From a virus, in the IMG/VR virus record IMGVR_UViG_3300006224_000007, positions 1-64,000 of that record: a stretch of 64,000 nucleotides of DNA. The stretch is one strand, 5' to 3'. Position numbers and translations under genes: made by a program. Shown here one piece after another: positions 30,881 through 39,246 of this stretch (positions within the stretch are counted from its first letter, which is position 1; each line of letters starts with the position of its first letter). A model generated the notes under the pieces. That model saw only the letters and a program-made list of their open reading frames with translations, was not told the origin of the DNA and did not search any database.

Positions 30881-31951
30881 ATGGCCTACCCTCATATGAC
30901 AGAACAGGAGAAGGAATTGGCGATACAGAAAACGATTGAAGATGTAAATAAGAAATATGGTAAGGGCGCTTTGGTAAGAGGCGCAGATGCCAGAGGTCTT
31001 AAAATAAATAGACTTAAAACTGGTTCCATAGCCCTTGATGTAGCGACTGGTGGTGGCTGGGCTTGGGGAAAATTAAATGAGATTTTTGGTCCTTATTCTG
31101 GTGGCAAATCCTATGTCTCCCAGCTTACTATGGCACAAACACAAAAAGATTTCCCCAGTTCTAATGTAGCTCTCATTGATTTTGAGGGAGCATTTGACTC
31201 AGATTGGGCTAACAAAATTGGAGTTGATGTAGATAATCTTCTTATAAATTCTCCAGAGTTTATGGAAGATGGTCTTCAAATTGCTGTTGACCTTATTCAT
31301 AGTGAAGATTGCGCTCTTATTGTAGTAGATTCCTTAGCTGCTGCTTGTCCTAAAGCAGAATATGATGGAGATATTTCTGAATTCACAGTAGGACTAAGAG
31401 CTAGACTAGGTAATAAATTTGTGCGTAAAAGTAGGTCTAAAACTAATCTTCTTGATGATGAATTAGATTTAGGGCAAACAACAATCTTGATTGTAAATCA
31501 AACTTACATGAAAATTGGAGGTTATGGCGACCCTGAAGTTACTCCAGGTGGAGAACAAGTTAAATTTGGTGCCATGATTAGAGTAAAAATTCGTAAAGGT
31601 GAGGTTATTAATAACACTCAAGATGGTACTCAAATTATGCAGGAGAGCAGATTCTCGGTTGTAAAAAATAAAACGTTTCCCCCTCATAAAGCAGGAGCAT
31701 TTTGGTTTTCTACCCAAGATAATCCTAAAGGTAAAGCTGGAGAAATTTATCGCGCGGGAGAGATTATTACTTATGGTGTACTTACTGGCGTAATTAATAG
31801 GTCTGGTGCATGGTATAGTCTTCCTGAAGAATTTGGATTAGAAAAATCTCTACAAGGTGAAGCTGCTGTAGCAGATTGGGTAGCTGAAAATCCAGATAAA
31901 TATCCTAGACTTGAAGAACTTGTAATGAAAGAAATTTTAATAAAGGAGTAA
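30881..31951 (+). CDS. recA: RecA/UvsX-type recombinase
   Basis: 356 residues. Walker A GPYSGGKSY (near 71-79; GPESSGKT in most RecAs), TGSIALDVATGGGWAWGKLNEIFG before it, then VALIDFEGAFDSDWANKIGVD and LIVVDSLAAACP (Walker B). Binds ssDNA, pairs homologous strands; supports phage recombination-dependent replication. Followed closely by a membrane protein and a resolvase-like gene. Confidence 0.95.
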   Translation: MAYPHMTEQEKELAIQKTIEDVNKKYGKGALVRGADARGLKINRLKTGSIALDVATGGGWAWGKLNEIFGPYSGGKSYVSQLTMAQTQKDFPSSNVALIDFEGAFDSDWANKIGVDVDNLLINSPEFMEDGLQIAVDLIHSEDCALIVVDSLAAACPKAEYDGDISEFTVGLRARLGNKFVRKSRSKTNLLDDELDLGQTTILIVNQTYMKIGGYGDPEVTPGGEQVKFGAMIRVKIRKGEVINNTQDGTQIMQESRFSVVKNKTFPPHKAGAFWFSTQDNPKGKAGEIYRAGEIITYGVLTGVINRSGAWYSLPEEFGLEKSLQGEAAVADWVAENPDKYPRLEELVMKEILIKE

Positions 31952-31954
31952 AAA

Positions 31955-32200
31955 ATGTCTGTACAGGAAAAATTAAAAAGCGCAGAAGAAAGTAAATATG
32001 TAAGAGCATTTAGGTTTGGTACTTTGCTTGATTATATGTTCCTTATCTTCATGACCTTAAAACTAGTTGGAGTTATTGATTGGAGTTGGTGGTGGGTTAC
32101 TGCTCCATTATGGATGCCAATAGCTTTATTAGCTGCTATCTTTTCCCTTGCTGGTATTCTTTATTTGATAGCAAAGGGATTAGAGAAAAAAGTTGTCTAG
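31955..32200 (+). CDS. Small membrane protein
   Basis: 81 residues with a strong AAGGAG site. Two helices (about 28-42 and 48-73) around a Trp-rich turn (DWSWWWV). Unknown. Confidence 0.65.
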   Translation: MSVQEKLKSAEESKYVRAFRFGTLLDYMFLIFMTLKLVGVIDWSWWWVTAPLWMPIALLAAIFSLAGILYLIAKGLEKKVV

Positions 32201-32561
32201 TCGTAAATCAAGAAAGTTAGAAGAGAAAACTGCCAAAGATTTTATTGGAGGAAAAGTGCAAATCGCATCGGGCGCACTTCCATTTTGGAAACAAGATGTT
32301 TCTGCCGATAATTTTCTTATAGAACATAAATATACTGAGCCTTATACCAAAGGTTATGTTCTTAAAAAATCCTACTTTAAAAGCGTCATTGACGAAGCCT
32401 TTAAGCTAGGTAAATTACCTATGATGGTAATAGAGTTTACAGGTAAACCTGAGCTAAGAGTAGCTGTAATAAGATATGAAGATGCCTTGGCTCTTGACAG
32501 ACTTCTAAAGCTAGAAGAAGAATATTATCATGATGGAATAGAAAAAGATTTAAATACATAA
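32193..32561 (+). CDS. Holliday-junction-resolvase-like PD-(D/E)XK nuclease 1
   Basis: 122 residues, TTG start. A short basic N-terminus, then ASGALPFWKQDVSADNFLIEHKYTE: the Asp and Glu-x-Lys of a restriction-endonuclease fold, followed by GKLPMMVIEF. Fits a compact phage junction or branch nuclease. Follows recA. Confidence 0.7.
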   Translation: MSSRKSRKLEEKTAKDFIGGKVQIASGALPFWKQDVSADNFLIEHKYTEPYTKGYVLKKSYFKSVIDEAFKLGKLPMMVIEFTGKPELRVAVIRYEDALALDRLLKLEEEYYHDGIEKDLNT

Positions 32562-32569
32562 GGAGACAA

Positions 32570-33523
32570 ATGGCGCAAAATTTAAAGGAGCTTGTAAAGA
32601 AGAATAAAAAGTATGTTCGTGAAGACATAAATCTTAATGAACTCATAGATAAATTTTTACTTTCAGAGCAGAATAGAAAGTCAGAATATTTTATTCCTGC
32701 ATTTCATCCCTCTCTTATCTCTAAGGGAGTAGAGTGTCAAATCTGGTGGTACTATTTCCTTAAAAATCAAGAGTCTCTTCCTGAAGAATGGTCTGATGAA
32801 AATCTCACAGCTATGGCAGTTGGGAAAGCTATTCATAATGAAACTCAGCACATTCTTTATAGGATGGGAATTCTTGAGGGAGTATATAAATGTATCTCCT
32901 GTGGTCATAAATTTTGGGCAACTTCACCCAAAGACCAATGCCCTAATTGTAGCCAGTTTTTCAAGAATTGGAGCTATCTAGAATTTAAAGAAGTTCCTAT
33001 TCATACAGGATTGATAAGAGGTCATGCTGATGGTTTTATTAATCAACAAGGAACCAGATTTTTGCTTGAGTTGAAATCTATAAAGAATGTTGATAGACCT
33101 AATGCTAATTATGGGTTTGAAAAACTTATCAATAGACCATTAGATGACCATTTCATACAGACTCAGCTTTATTTGTATGGTTGGTATGAACTAGCTAAAA
33201 AAGCTCCCCTTGAAGAAGAATTTATTTTAGATGAAAATAATAGAATTTCTACAGAAAAACTTGATGGGCCAGTTTATGAAGGTGCTAAGATAATTGGTGT
33301 TATAAATCAAGGTCTTGTAGAATATATAGCAAAAAATTCTTCTGAGAAAAAATCATTTCTTATCAAACGTAGTACAGCCGCCATACAATTCCTTCTTGAT
33401 GAAATGCAGTTAATATGGAAAGCTTATTTAGAAGACTCTCTTGACGATTTAAAAGGAATAGTGTATACTGATAAAGGCAAATGTAAAAAATGCCAATATA
33501 GGAGTGTATGTAGTTGGACATAA
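32570..33523 (+). CDS. Cas4/RecB-like PD-(D/E)XK exonuclease
   Basis: 317 residues, ATG after AAGGAGACAA. GHADGFI, LLELKSI and QTQLYLYGW form the nuclease core. An internal zinc ribbon (CISCGHKF...CPNC) is inserted, and the C-terminus has CKKCQYRSVC, which with an N-terminal Cys could bind an Fe-S cluster as in Cas4. Likely DNA end processing with RecA. Confidence 0.85.
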   Translation: MAQNLKELVKKNKKYVREDINLNELIDKFLLSEQNRKSEYFIPAFHPSLISKGVECQIWWYYFLKNQESLPEEWSDENLTAMAVGKAIHNETQHILYRMGILEGVYKCISCGHKFWATSPKDQCPNCSQFFKNWSYLEFKEVPIHTGLIRGHADGFINQQGTRFLLELKSIKNVDRPNANYGFEKLINRPLDDHFIQTQLYLYGWYELAKKAPLEEEFILDENNRISTEKLDGPVYEGAKIIGVINQGLVEYIAKNSSEKKSFLIKRSTAAIQFLLDEMQLIWKAYLEDSLDDLKGIVYTDKGKCKKCQYRSVCSWT

Positions 33524-33846
33524 AGTTTTATGGTGAGCTATCAGACCCATCTGAGTTTTCTAAGGAACTGTTAGAAGAGTTTCTTAATACTGGCTATGCT
33601 ATAGAACAGAAGATAAATGGAATAACCTATATACGAATGACTGACCTTTATTATGAGGATTTAGGAGAGTATATAATTAAGCATCCTAGAGAGCTTTGTA
33701 GAGACTACTGGAATAGATTAGTTGAAGGTATAATATATCATGACCCAGTATACTTTGTTAAGAAACTATGTGAAACTCATACTACTATTAAAAAACTTAC
33801 ACACAATAAAGTAGATTTTTGTGAGATGATAGGAGAGGAATTATGA
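33514..33846 (+). CDS. Hypothetical protein
   Basis: 110 residues, TTG start overlapping the nuclease gene by 10 bases. Aromatic and acidic; no family recognised. Confidence 0.6.
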   Translation: MDIKFYGELSDPSEFSKELLEEFLNTGYAIEQKINGITYIRMTDLYYEDLGEYIIKHPRELCRDYWNRLVEGIIYHDPVYFVKKLCETHTTIKKLTHNKVDFCEMIGEEL

Positions 33847-34325
33847 TGGAGTTTAGGGCTGATGCTGAAATACTAACTGAAAGTGTTAGAGACGAACTAA
33901 GAAAAAAGGGTTTTGTATATCCAACAGAGGAAGTTGTAGGAGCTATTTCTGAAGAAGATAAAACTTTCCCTACAGAAGTATCTGATTTACCTCAAGAAAT
34001 TTTGCTAGATAAATTAGCTACTTTTACTACTCTTTATGCTGCCGCTGCTATGGGTGAAGCTAAATACGCAGTTGAAGTAAATATTCTTGAAAGAGACTTA
34101 GAATTCAGTAAGGCGGCAGCTTCTCATTCCAGTACAGCAACCAAAGTTACTGATAAACGGCAAGAGGTTGCAATTAATGAAAAAGTTGTACGGCTACAGG
34201 AAAAAATAAGTATTGCCGAAACTTATCTAAAGACCTATACAGTACTAAGAACTAACTATGAGAAATTCTGTTTCATGCTAAGTCGAGCTTTAACAGTTCG
34301 TGGAGAGGAATCTAGATTGCAATAA
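33843..34325 (+). CDS. Hypothetical helical protein
   Basis: 160 residues, with a long probable coiled coil from about residue 80 (LERDLEFSKAAASHSSTATKV...LQEKISIAETYL). Unknown; sits between nuclease genes. Confidence 0.65.
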   Translation: MMEFRADAEILTESVRDELRKKGFVYPTEEVVGAISEEDKTFPTEVSDLPQEILLDKLATFTTLYAAAAMGEAKYAVEVNILERDLEFSKAAASHSSTATKVTDKRQEVAINEKVVRLQEKISIAETYLKTYTVLRTNYEKFCFMLSRALTVRGEESRLQ

Positions 34326-34681
34326 TGGCAAAAGTGTCTCAACAATGGAAAGCATTAGAAAAAACTGCGGCACGAAAACTAGGTGGCGAACGTCTAGTAA
34401 GGGGTGACGATTTTTCTCAGTCAATTCTTGATGTTGAGCATGACTTTCTGGCGATAGATTGCAAGTGGCGCACTACTCTAGCAGTATGGACTTGGTTTCA
34501 AAAGCTAGTTAATGATAATGCAAAAATATACGGAAAAGGAAAGAAGGTGCCAATATTAGTTATAAAGAAAAAGGGAATGAGAAGCGAGCTTGTTGTCATA
34601 GAAATTGACGACTTTATTAAAGTAGTAAATGGCGAATATTATATCGAACCAAAGGAGATAGAAAATGGCGAAGAAAACTGA
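34325..34681 (+). CDS. Holliday-junction-resolvase-like nuclease 2
   Basis: 118 residues. EKTAARKLGGERLVRGDDFSQSILDVEHDFLAIDCKW has the Asp and (D/E)-x-Lys pair of resolvase-type nucleases; VPILVIKKKG is the next strand. A second enzyme of the kind at 32193, so the phage has two. Confidence 0.75.
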   Translation: MAKVSQQWKALEKTAARKLGGERLVRGDDFSQSILDVEHDFLAIDCKWRTTLAVWTWFQKLVNDNAKIYGKGKKVPILVIKKKGMRSELVVIEIDDFIKVVNGEYYIEPKEIENGEEN

Positions 34682-34979
34682 AGATACACTAGAAACTCTT
34701 AAAGTTGCTGGTTCTACTAATCCCTCTAGTCTAGCTGGAGCAATTGTTAAGATTGTTAATAAAAATGCAGATTGTGAGCTTATTACTATTGGTGCTGGTC
34801 CTTGTAATCAGGCTATGAAAGCCGTCGCTATTGCGAATAGATTGCTTGGTTCTAGTGGTATGTCTCTTTCTGTAAAGCCCTGCTTCTATACTCTTGACCT
34901 TTCTAATGAAAGACAGGAAGGAAAAGAAGGTAAATCAGAAGTTACGGCTCTTAAATTCAAAATTATAGTTGAGAGGTAA
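34665..34979 (+). CDS. spoVS: SpoVS-family protein
   Basis: 104 residues matching stage V sporulation protein S: LKVAGSTNPSSLAGAIVK, IGAGPCNQAMKAVAIANRLL and SGMSLSVKPCF, then TALKFKIIVER. SpoVS (Alba-like fold in known structures) affects sporulation in Bacillus, acting as a regulator. A phage copy may steer host development or bind nucleic acid. It suggests a spore-forming or related Gram-positive host. Confidence 0.9.
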   Translation: MAKKTEDTLETLKVAGSTNPSSLAGAIVKIVNKNADCELITIGAGPCNQAMKAVAIANRLLGSSGMSLSVKPCFYTLDLSNERQEGKEGKSEVTALKFKIIVER

Positions 34980-34982
34980 AAA

Positions 34983-35279
34983 ATGGGAACTAAAATTTCA
35001 GTATCAGTAGATACTAAACTAGAAAAATATCCCAAAGCTACAGCTACTTTTGATGGCACAAACACGCCTAGATTTTGGCATGACCCAGTTCTTAGAAAAA
35101 GTTTGGCTGATGCTATAAATTTAGCTGGTGATAATAAGGATATTTTTGACTATTGTAACTTCCTATTTTCCCATGTAAACAACGCTATTAGACGGCGTTA
35201 TGGAGGACAAGAATTACAGCTTGAATCTGTTACTGTTATTGGTCAGTTTGGTGATAATTCTATTACGTCCTATCAATAA
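34983..35279 (+). CDS. Hypothetical protein
   Basis: 98 residues following SpoVS by 3 bases. Contains an RRRYGG loop. No family recognised. Confidence 0.6.
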   Translation: MGTKISVSVDTKLEKYPKATATFDGTNTPRFWHDPVLRKSLADAINLAGDNKDIFDYCNFLFSHVNNAIRRRYGGQELQLESVTVIGQFGDNSITSYQ

Positions 35280-35489
35280 ATGGGAGTAAAAGTTAAAATA
35301 CTAGAGCGGGATTTTGCTACCGGCACTCCTAATATATACTACAAGATTTTTCCTGAAGCCGATAAATTTGATATACTTATGAATGCAGAGCATGAACAGA
35401 CACACTTGAAAATAATGAGTGCTGATGCTATAATAGCATTCTTCCCCTCTGGTGGTTGGTTAAGTGCGGAAATAATAAAGGAGAAATAA
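35280..35489 (+). CDS. Hypothetical protein
   Basis: 69 residues, directly joined to the previous gene, beta-rich. Unknown. Confidence 0.6.
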   Translation: MGVKVKILERDFATGTPNIYYKIFPEADKFDILMNAEHEQTHLKIMSADAIIAFFPSGGWLSAEIIKEK

Positions 35490-35923
35490 TGCCTAAGTTA
35501 ACTAATGAAGACCTTTTGAAAAATTTAGATTTTACTTGCGCCCGTTGTCAAGCAGAGTGTACTAAGATAAATGCGGCTGAACCTGAACATGGATATATTT
35601 CTAAGGTAGATGGTTCCTTTGTTGGTCCTATTTGTAGTAACTGTTTAAATCAAATCCCTGAGCCAGAAAGACAGACTAGAAATCCATTTCCTGAAACAGC
35701 TTTTCTTATTGTAATAAGACCCAATGGTGAGGGTGCTTTTATGACAACAGAAGGTGTTGGTTTAACCTATTTAAGAGAGCCTACTTTTCTTGATGTTATG
35801 CAAGGTTGCGAAAGAGTAAAGAAAGATGTAGAGGAATCTATTTTTGCTCAGAAGTTAACCAATCAAATCATGCATGTAGTGGCTGCAAGCCAGAAAGCAC
35901 CCAAAATAATGGTTCCAAGATAA
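35489..35923 (+). CDS. Zinc-ribbon protein
   Basis: 144 residues from ATG 35489 (AAAGGAGAAATA). CARCQAEC and CSNCL pairs; the rest is a mixed domain ending in a helix. Unknown. Confidence 0.65.
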   Translation: MPKLTNEDLLKNLDFTCARCQAECTKINAAEPEHGYISKVDGSFVGPICSNCLNQIPEPERQTRNPFPETAFLIVIRPNGEGAFMTTEGVGLTYLREPTFLDVMQGCERVKKDVEESIFAQKLTNQIMHVVAASQKAPKIMVPR

Positions 35924-35933
35924 GGAGGTTTGT

Positions 35934-36236
35934 TTGAACATACCAAAACAGGTTAAAGCCTTTGGTAGAGTATATAAAATTATTAGAGACACTGATACAA
36001 CAAATAAAATGGAGTGTTGGGGATATCTTGATGCTATGACAGATACCATTGTGCTTAGAAAAAGAAGCTGCGAGTTTACTCCTGGGCATGAAAAACAAGT
36101 TTTTTTTCATGAGTTAATGCATGTTGTTGATAGTAATTTTCATATAGGACTGACGGAAGAACAGATACAAACTATGAGTGTTGGAATAACAACAATTATA
36201 GAAGATAATAAGCTGGATTTTACAAATGGAACCTAA
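35934..36236 (+). CDS. Zinc metalloprotease-like protein (HExxH)
   Basis: 100 residues, TTG start after AGGAGG. VFFHELMHVVD is an HExxH helix, followed by LTEEQIQTMSVGI, as in small phage proteins distantly like ImmA/IrrE or SprT. No N-terminal HTH. Target unknown. Confidence 0.75.
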   Translation: MNIPKQVKAFGRVYKIIRDTDTTNKMECWGYLDAMTDTIVLRKRSCEFTPGHEKQVFFHELMHVVDSNFHIGLTEEQIQTMSVGITTIIEDNKLDFTNGT

Positions 36237-36468
36237 CGAATTACAACATTTATATACTATACAAGAAGGCTTAGAAAAACATTTTAGTCCTGTCTTTGTT
36301 GACTCCTGGAATGACGATGAGACTATAGTATTTAAGTGTGGAATAGATTGTGGCTTATATAAACCTACTATATGGTTATCTTTTCCTTTTTATACTGAGA
36401 GTGTTTTAACTTCAAATCCATATGATGTTGTTAATGCAATATGGGAGTATATTGTAGAGTATATGTAA
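36226..36468 (+). CDS. Hypothetical protein
   Basis: 80 residues. FKCGIDCGLYKPTIWLSFPFY is a beta stretch; otherwise helical. Unknown. Confidence 0.6.
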   Translation: MEPNELQHLYTIQEGLEKHFSPVFVDSWNDDETIVFKCGIDCGLYKPTIWLSFPFYTESVLTSNPYDVVNAIWEYIVEYM

Positions 36469-37148
36469 TGAAAATTTATCTTGATGGTGTAGAATATAAG
36501 GCTTATAGAGAAATAATGGAAAGCCTTGATGTTCGATATGGGTGTCTCAATTATGAGTATATCTGGTCTAGAACACCAAGATTTTCTTTGGAAGAGGCTT
36601 GTGAGTTTCTTGATGAGGTACTAATAAATCCAGGAAATTTACTACCAATGCATGTTGAAGAGTATGTTGAATATTTGAATTCTCATGCTTCAATTATTAC
36701 AGTAGCCATAGAACTATACACTGAAGATAGATTTATGTTAGATACGGAATGTTTAGTTGATATTATTCCGTGGCATTATAATCTTACATTAACTCCTAGA
36801 GCAGCAGTAGCAAATTTATCTGCTCCATTTGTGAAACAGGCTCTTAAAAAATTAAACGAACAAGGAACAAAAGTTCATGGTGTTAACTGTGAACTTCCTT
36901 TTTTCGATAGTATGAATAGTGGAACATGGATGCGAGGCACAGCAGGATGGATTTCTGATTTCTCTAGAAAAAATAGAATAGAGATGCATACAAGAGATAC
37001 AAGTTCTGCTATTGCTAGAAAACTTCTTTTAGAAGGATATAACTTAGATTTAAATAAGATTAAACGTGGTGACTGGAAAGCGATAGCTAAAATGAATTGT
37101 GCTTCATGGAAAAAATACCAGGATTATATGGAGGACAAATGCCAATGA
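36468..37148 (+). CDS. Hypothetical protein
   Basis: 226 residues from ATG 36468, one base overlap. An alpha/beta protein with a helical C-terminus. No motif recognised. Confidence 0.65.
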   Translation: MKIYLDGVEYKAYREIMESLDVRYGCLNYEYIWSRTPRFSLEEACEFLDEVLINPGNLLPMHVEEYVEYLNSHASIITVAIELYTEDRFMLDTECLVDIIPWHYNLTLTPRAAVANLSAPFVKQALKKLNEQGTKVHGVNCELPFFDSMNSGTWMRGTAGWISDFSRKNRIEMHTRDTSSAIARKLLLEGYNLDLNKIKRGDWKAIAKMNCASWKKYQDYMEDKCQ

Positions 37149-37318
37149 CAACTCCAGGGAGGTTTCTTACGGTTTGTCCAGACCCTCCAACAAAATATGT
37201 TAAAGATAAAGATGGTTATCGTGGTAGAACAGAAGTTCTCACTTGTAAAACTAAATGCCCTGGTTGTCCTTATCCAAAATGGTTTGCTAAAAGCCAAAAT
37301 TATATGGAGGAAAAATGA
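37139..37318 (+). CDS. Tiny zinc-binding protein
   Basis: 59 residues from ATG 37139 (GGAGGACAA). CPDPP and CKTKCPGCPYPKW give four cysteines. Unknown. Confidence 0.55.
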   Translation: MPMTTPGRFLTVCPDPPTKYVKDKDGYRGRTEVLTCKTKCPGCPYPKWFAKSQNYMEEK

Positions 37319-37422
37319 AAACTACTTGCGCTCAATGTGAATATTTTAAAACTAATGGTTGCAAAAATGTTTCTGGTGGTGATGGAGCTTGTGCAGCCTT
37401 TAAACAAGCGGAGAATAAATGA
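37315..37422 (+). CDS. Tiny Cys-rich peptide
   Basis: 35 residues with CAQC, CKN and CAAF; 4-base overlaps on both sides. Possibly one zinc site. Confidence 0.5.
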   Translation: MKTTCAQCEYFKTNGCKNVSGGDGACAAFKQAENK

Positions 37423-37868
37423 TAGAAGATGGAAAAATAAGTCCAGAAGAAGTAGAGATACTATCTGATGAAGTAGAAATTTGGCGACCAGGAAAGCCTA
37501 CTATCAGCTTTCTGCGCTGTAGAACGTGCTACTTGAGGAAAGAATGCCCTTATTGCGATGTAAACAGCGAAGTGTGCGCCTTAAAAGCCCTTGAAGACGT
37601 TGACACTACGACAGGAGAAGGTATAATAAGTATCGTGCAACAGCTTCTCAAGATTCAAGCGGAGCGAGTTTTCCGTTTTGTTAAAATTGAAGAGGCTGAA
37701 GGTGGTATGCCTGACCCTAATGTTACTAATGAGCTTATGATATTTGTTTCTCTTGTAGAAAAACTCAAAAGAATATTAAGTGATGATGACTTCTTAGTAA
37801 TAAGAGCTAAAGGTAAAGCTTCTGAGGGTATATTAGCAAGGCTCTTTGGAGATATAGGAAAGGATTAA
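37419..37868 (+). CDS. Protein with N-terminal Cys cluster and helical C-terminus
   Basis: 149 residues. RCRTCYLRKECPYCDVNSEVC near residue 35 suggests a metal cluster. The C-terminal half (IISIVQQLLKIQAERVFRF) is helical and reminiscent of small-terminase or accessory proteins, without a firm match. Confidence 0.6.
   Translation: MIEDGKISPEEVEILSDEVEIWRPGKPTISFLRCRTCYLRKECPYCDVNSEVCALKALEDVDTTTGEGIISIVQQLLKIQAERVFRFVKIEEAEGGMPDPNVTNELMIFVSLVEKLKRILSDDDFLVIRAKGKASEGILARLFGDIGKD
37600..37627 (+). promoter_or_regulatory. Consensus sigma-70/A promoter
   Basis: TTGACA (37600-37605), 16-base spacer, perfect TATAAT (37622-37627), inside the gene at 37419 and before the genes from 37871 on. Confidence 0.55.
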
Positions 37869-37870
37869 TA

Positions 37871-38131
37871 ATGAAACTTCCGTTTATTGATAACAGAGGA
37901 TTTGAACGTTTGCCTGGAGATAAGGCTGCTTGTAGTGGTGCTTTTAGAAGAGCCGAAATAGATGCTCTTTTAGAAAAGAAAGAAAGCAAAGTACTAGGAA
38001 CAGCAGCTAGGTTTCTTCAAGTACCTCAAACTGAAATCACTCAGATAATTCCTATGTCTACCAATGTTGTTAGTATTATTTTCATGGAAAAATTTCCTGA
38101 TTTGTATGAATATGGAGACGATGATGATTAG
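37871..38131 (+). CDS. Hypothetical protein
   Basis: 86 residues with an acidic end (YEYGDDDD). Unknown. Confidence 0.55.
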   Translation: MKLPFIDNRGFERLPGDKAACSGAFRRAEIDALLEKKESKVLGTAARFLQVPQTEITQIIPMSTNVVSIIFMEKFPDLYEYGDDDD

Positions 38132-38327
38132 GACGCTTCCTTCTTATGCAAGGTGTAAAGAAATTACTTCTGCTACAGAGGCTAAGAATTTTTTTGAAGA
38201 GTGGTTTGAAACCAAGGACCATCCAAAAGCAGAAGTATTGTTTAGACTTGCTTGGGAGCATGGTCATGCAAATGGTGTTTATGAAGTAGCAATCTATTAT
38301 GATGATTTTATGGAGTTGATTATATGA
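38124..38327 (+). CDS. Hypothetical helical protein
   Basis: 67 residues from ATG 38124 (GGAGACG upstream). A TPR-like or helical protein with many aromatic residues (WETKDHPKAEVLFRLAW). Unknown. Confidence 0.55.
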   Translation: MIRTLPSYARCKEITSATEAKNFFEEWFETKDHPKAEVLFRLAWEHGHANGVYEVAIYYDDFMELII

Positions 38328-38998
38328 AATTAGTCATTGGGTGTCCTGTTTATGAAAGAGAATGGAGTCTTCCTAGATGGTTTCAATGTATATTTAATCA
38401 GAAGATGCCGCCTAAAAATATTGATTTAGTATTTGCTTATACAGAAGGAGCGGATAATACTCTTGAGGTCATTAATAAATATGGCGAAAAGTTTAATAGT
38501 CTTAACATCATTGATTGTAATGATTTACCCGCATTTGGTGATAGGGATTCTAAAAGGTTTTATTCGCTTGTTATCCTTCGTAATAGAATCCTTGAAAAAC
38601 TCAGAGAATTACAACCAGACTACTTCTTTTCTTATGATAGCGATATTATCATTCCTGAAGAAACACTTAAAGGACTCATTAAAGACAAGAAAGATATAGT
38701 TGGTCCTTGGATAGACTTAGTGCCGCCCAGTGGAATTCCTAACTGTGTAACTAAAATAGGAGAAGGTTTTCGTAGAAGAAAACCTTATGCACAATTCTAT
38801 CCTCAAGCTGGATTGTATGAAGTATCCTCAGTATTTGCAGTTTCGTTAATGATACCTGATGTGTTTAATACTTGTACTTACAAATGGCATTCAGGTGGTG
38901 AAGATTATGGCTTTGCTGAAGAAGTAATTAATGCTGGTTTTCATTCCTGGGTAGACGCTAATTTTATTGCTACACATCTTTATAAGAAGGATATATAA
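38324..38998 (+). CDS. Glycosyltransferase family 2-like protein
   Basis: 224 residues. GCPVYEREWSLPRW at the start and FFSYDSDIIIP with a DxD-type metal motif (Asp-Ser-Asp) are GT2-like. SGGEDYGFAEEVINAG fits the acceptor-side loop. Sits away from the main glycan cluster. Substrate unknown. Confidence 0.75.
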   Translation: MKLVIGCPVYEREWSLPRWFQCIFNQKMPPKNIDLVFAYTEGADNTLEVINKYGEKFNSLNIIDCNDLPAFGDRDSKRFYSLVILRNRILEKLRELQPDYFFSYDSDIIIPEETLKGLIKDKKDIVGPWIDLVPPSGIPNCVTKIGEGFRRRKPYAQFYPQAGLYEVSSVFAVSLMIPDVFNTCTYKWHSGGEDYGFAEEVINAGFHSWVDANFIATHLYKKDI

Positions 38999-39246
38999 TG
39001 CAAATTTGCATAATGTGTGGTAGTTCAACTGAAGGTAGTATGGATGGTCCTTTTATTTGTGGTCATTGTGATTGTGGTATAAGACCAGATGGAGAAAAGT
39101 TTACTGTGGATGATGCTAGAAATTATTATATAAGGGTAAGAGAATGGAGACAGATGATACAAGAAATTCTTCCTAATGGCGATAGTTTTGATGTTGCCAC
39201 TATGAAATTTTATAAAGAGAAAGGTTCTATTTTCAATGCCACATAA
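38998..39246 (+). CDS. Small zinc-binding protein
   Basis: 82 residues. CIMCGSS and CGHCDCG at the N-terminus. Precedes and overlaps the RNR gene by 11 bases. Unknown. Confidence 0.6.
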   Translation: MQICIMCGSSTEGSMDGPFICGHCDCGIRPDGEKFTVDDARNYYIRVREWRQMIQEILPNGDSFDVATMKFYKEKGSIFNAT

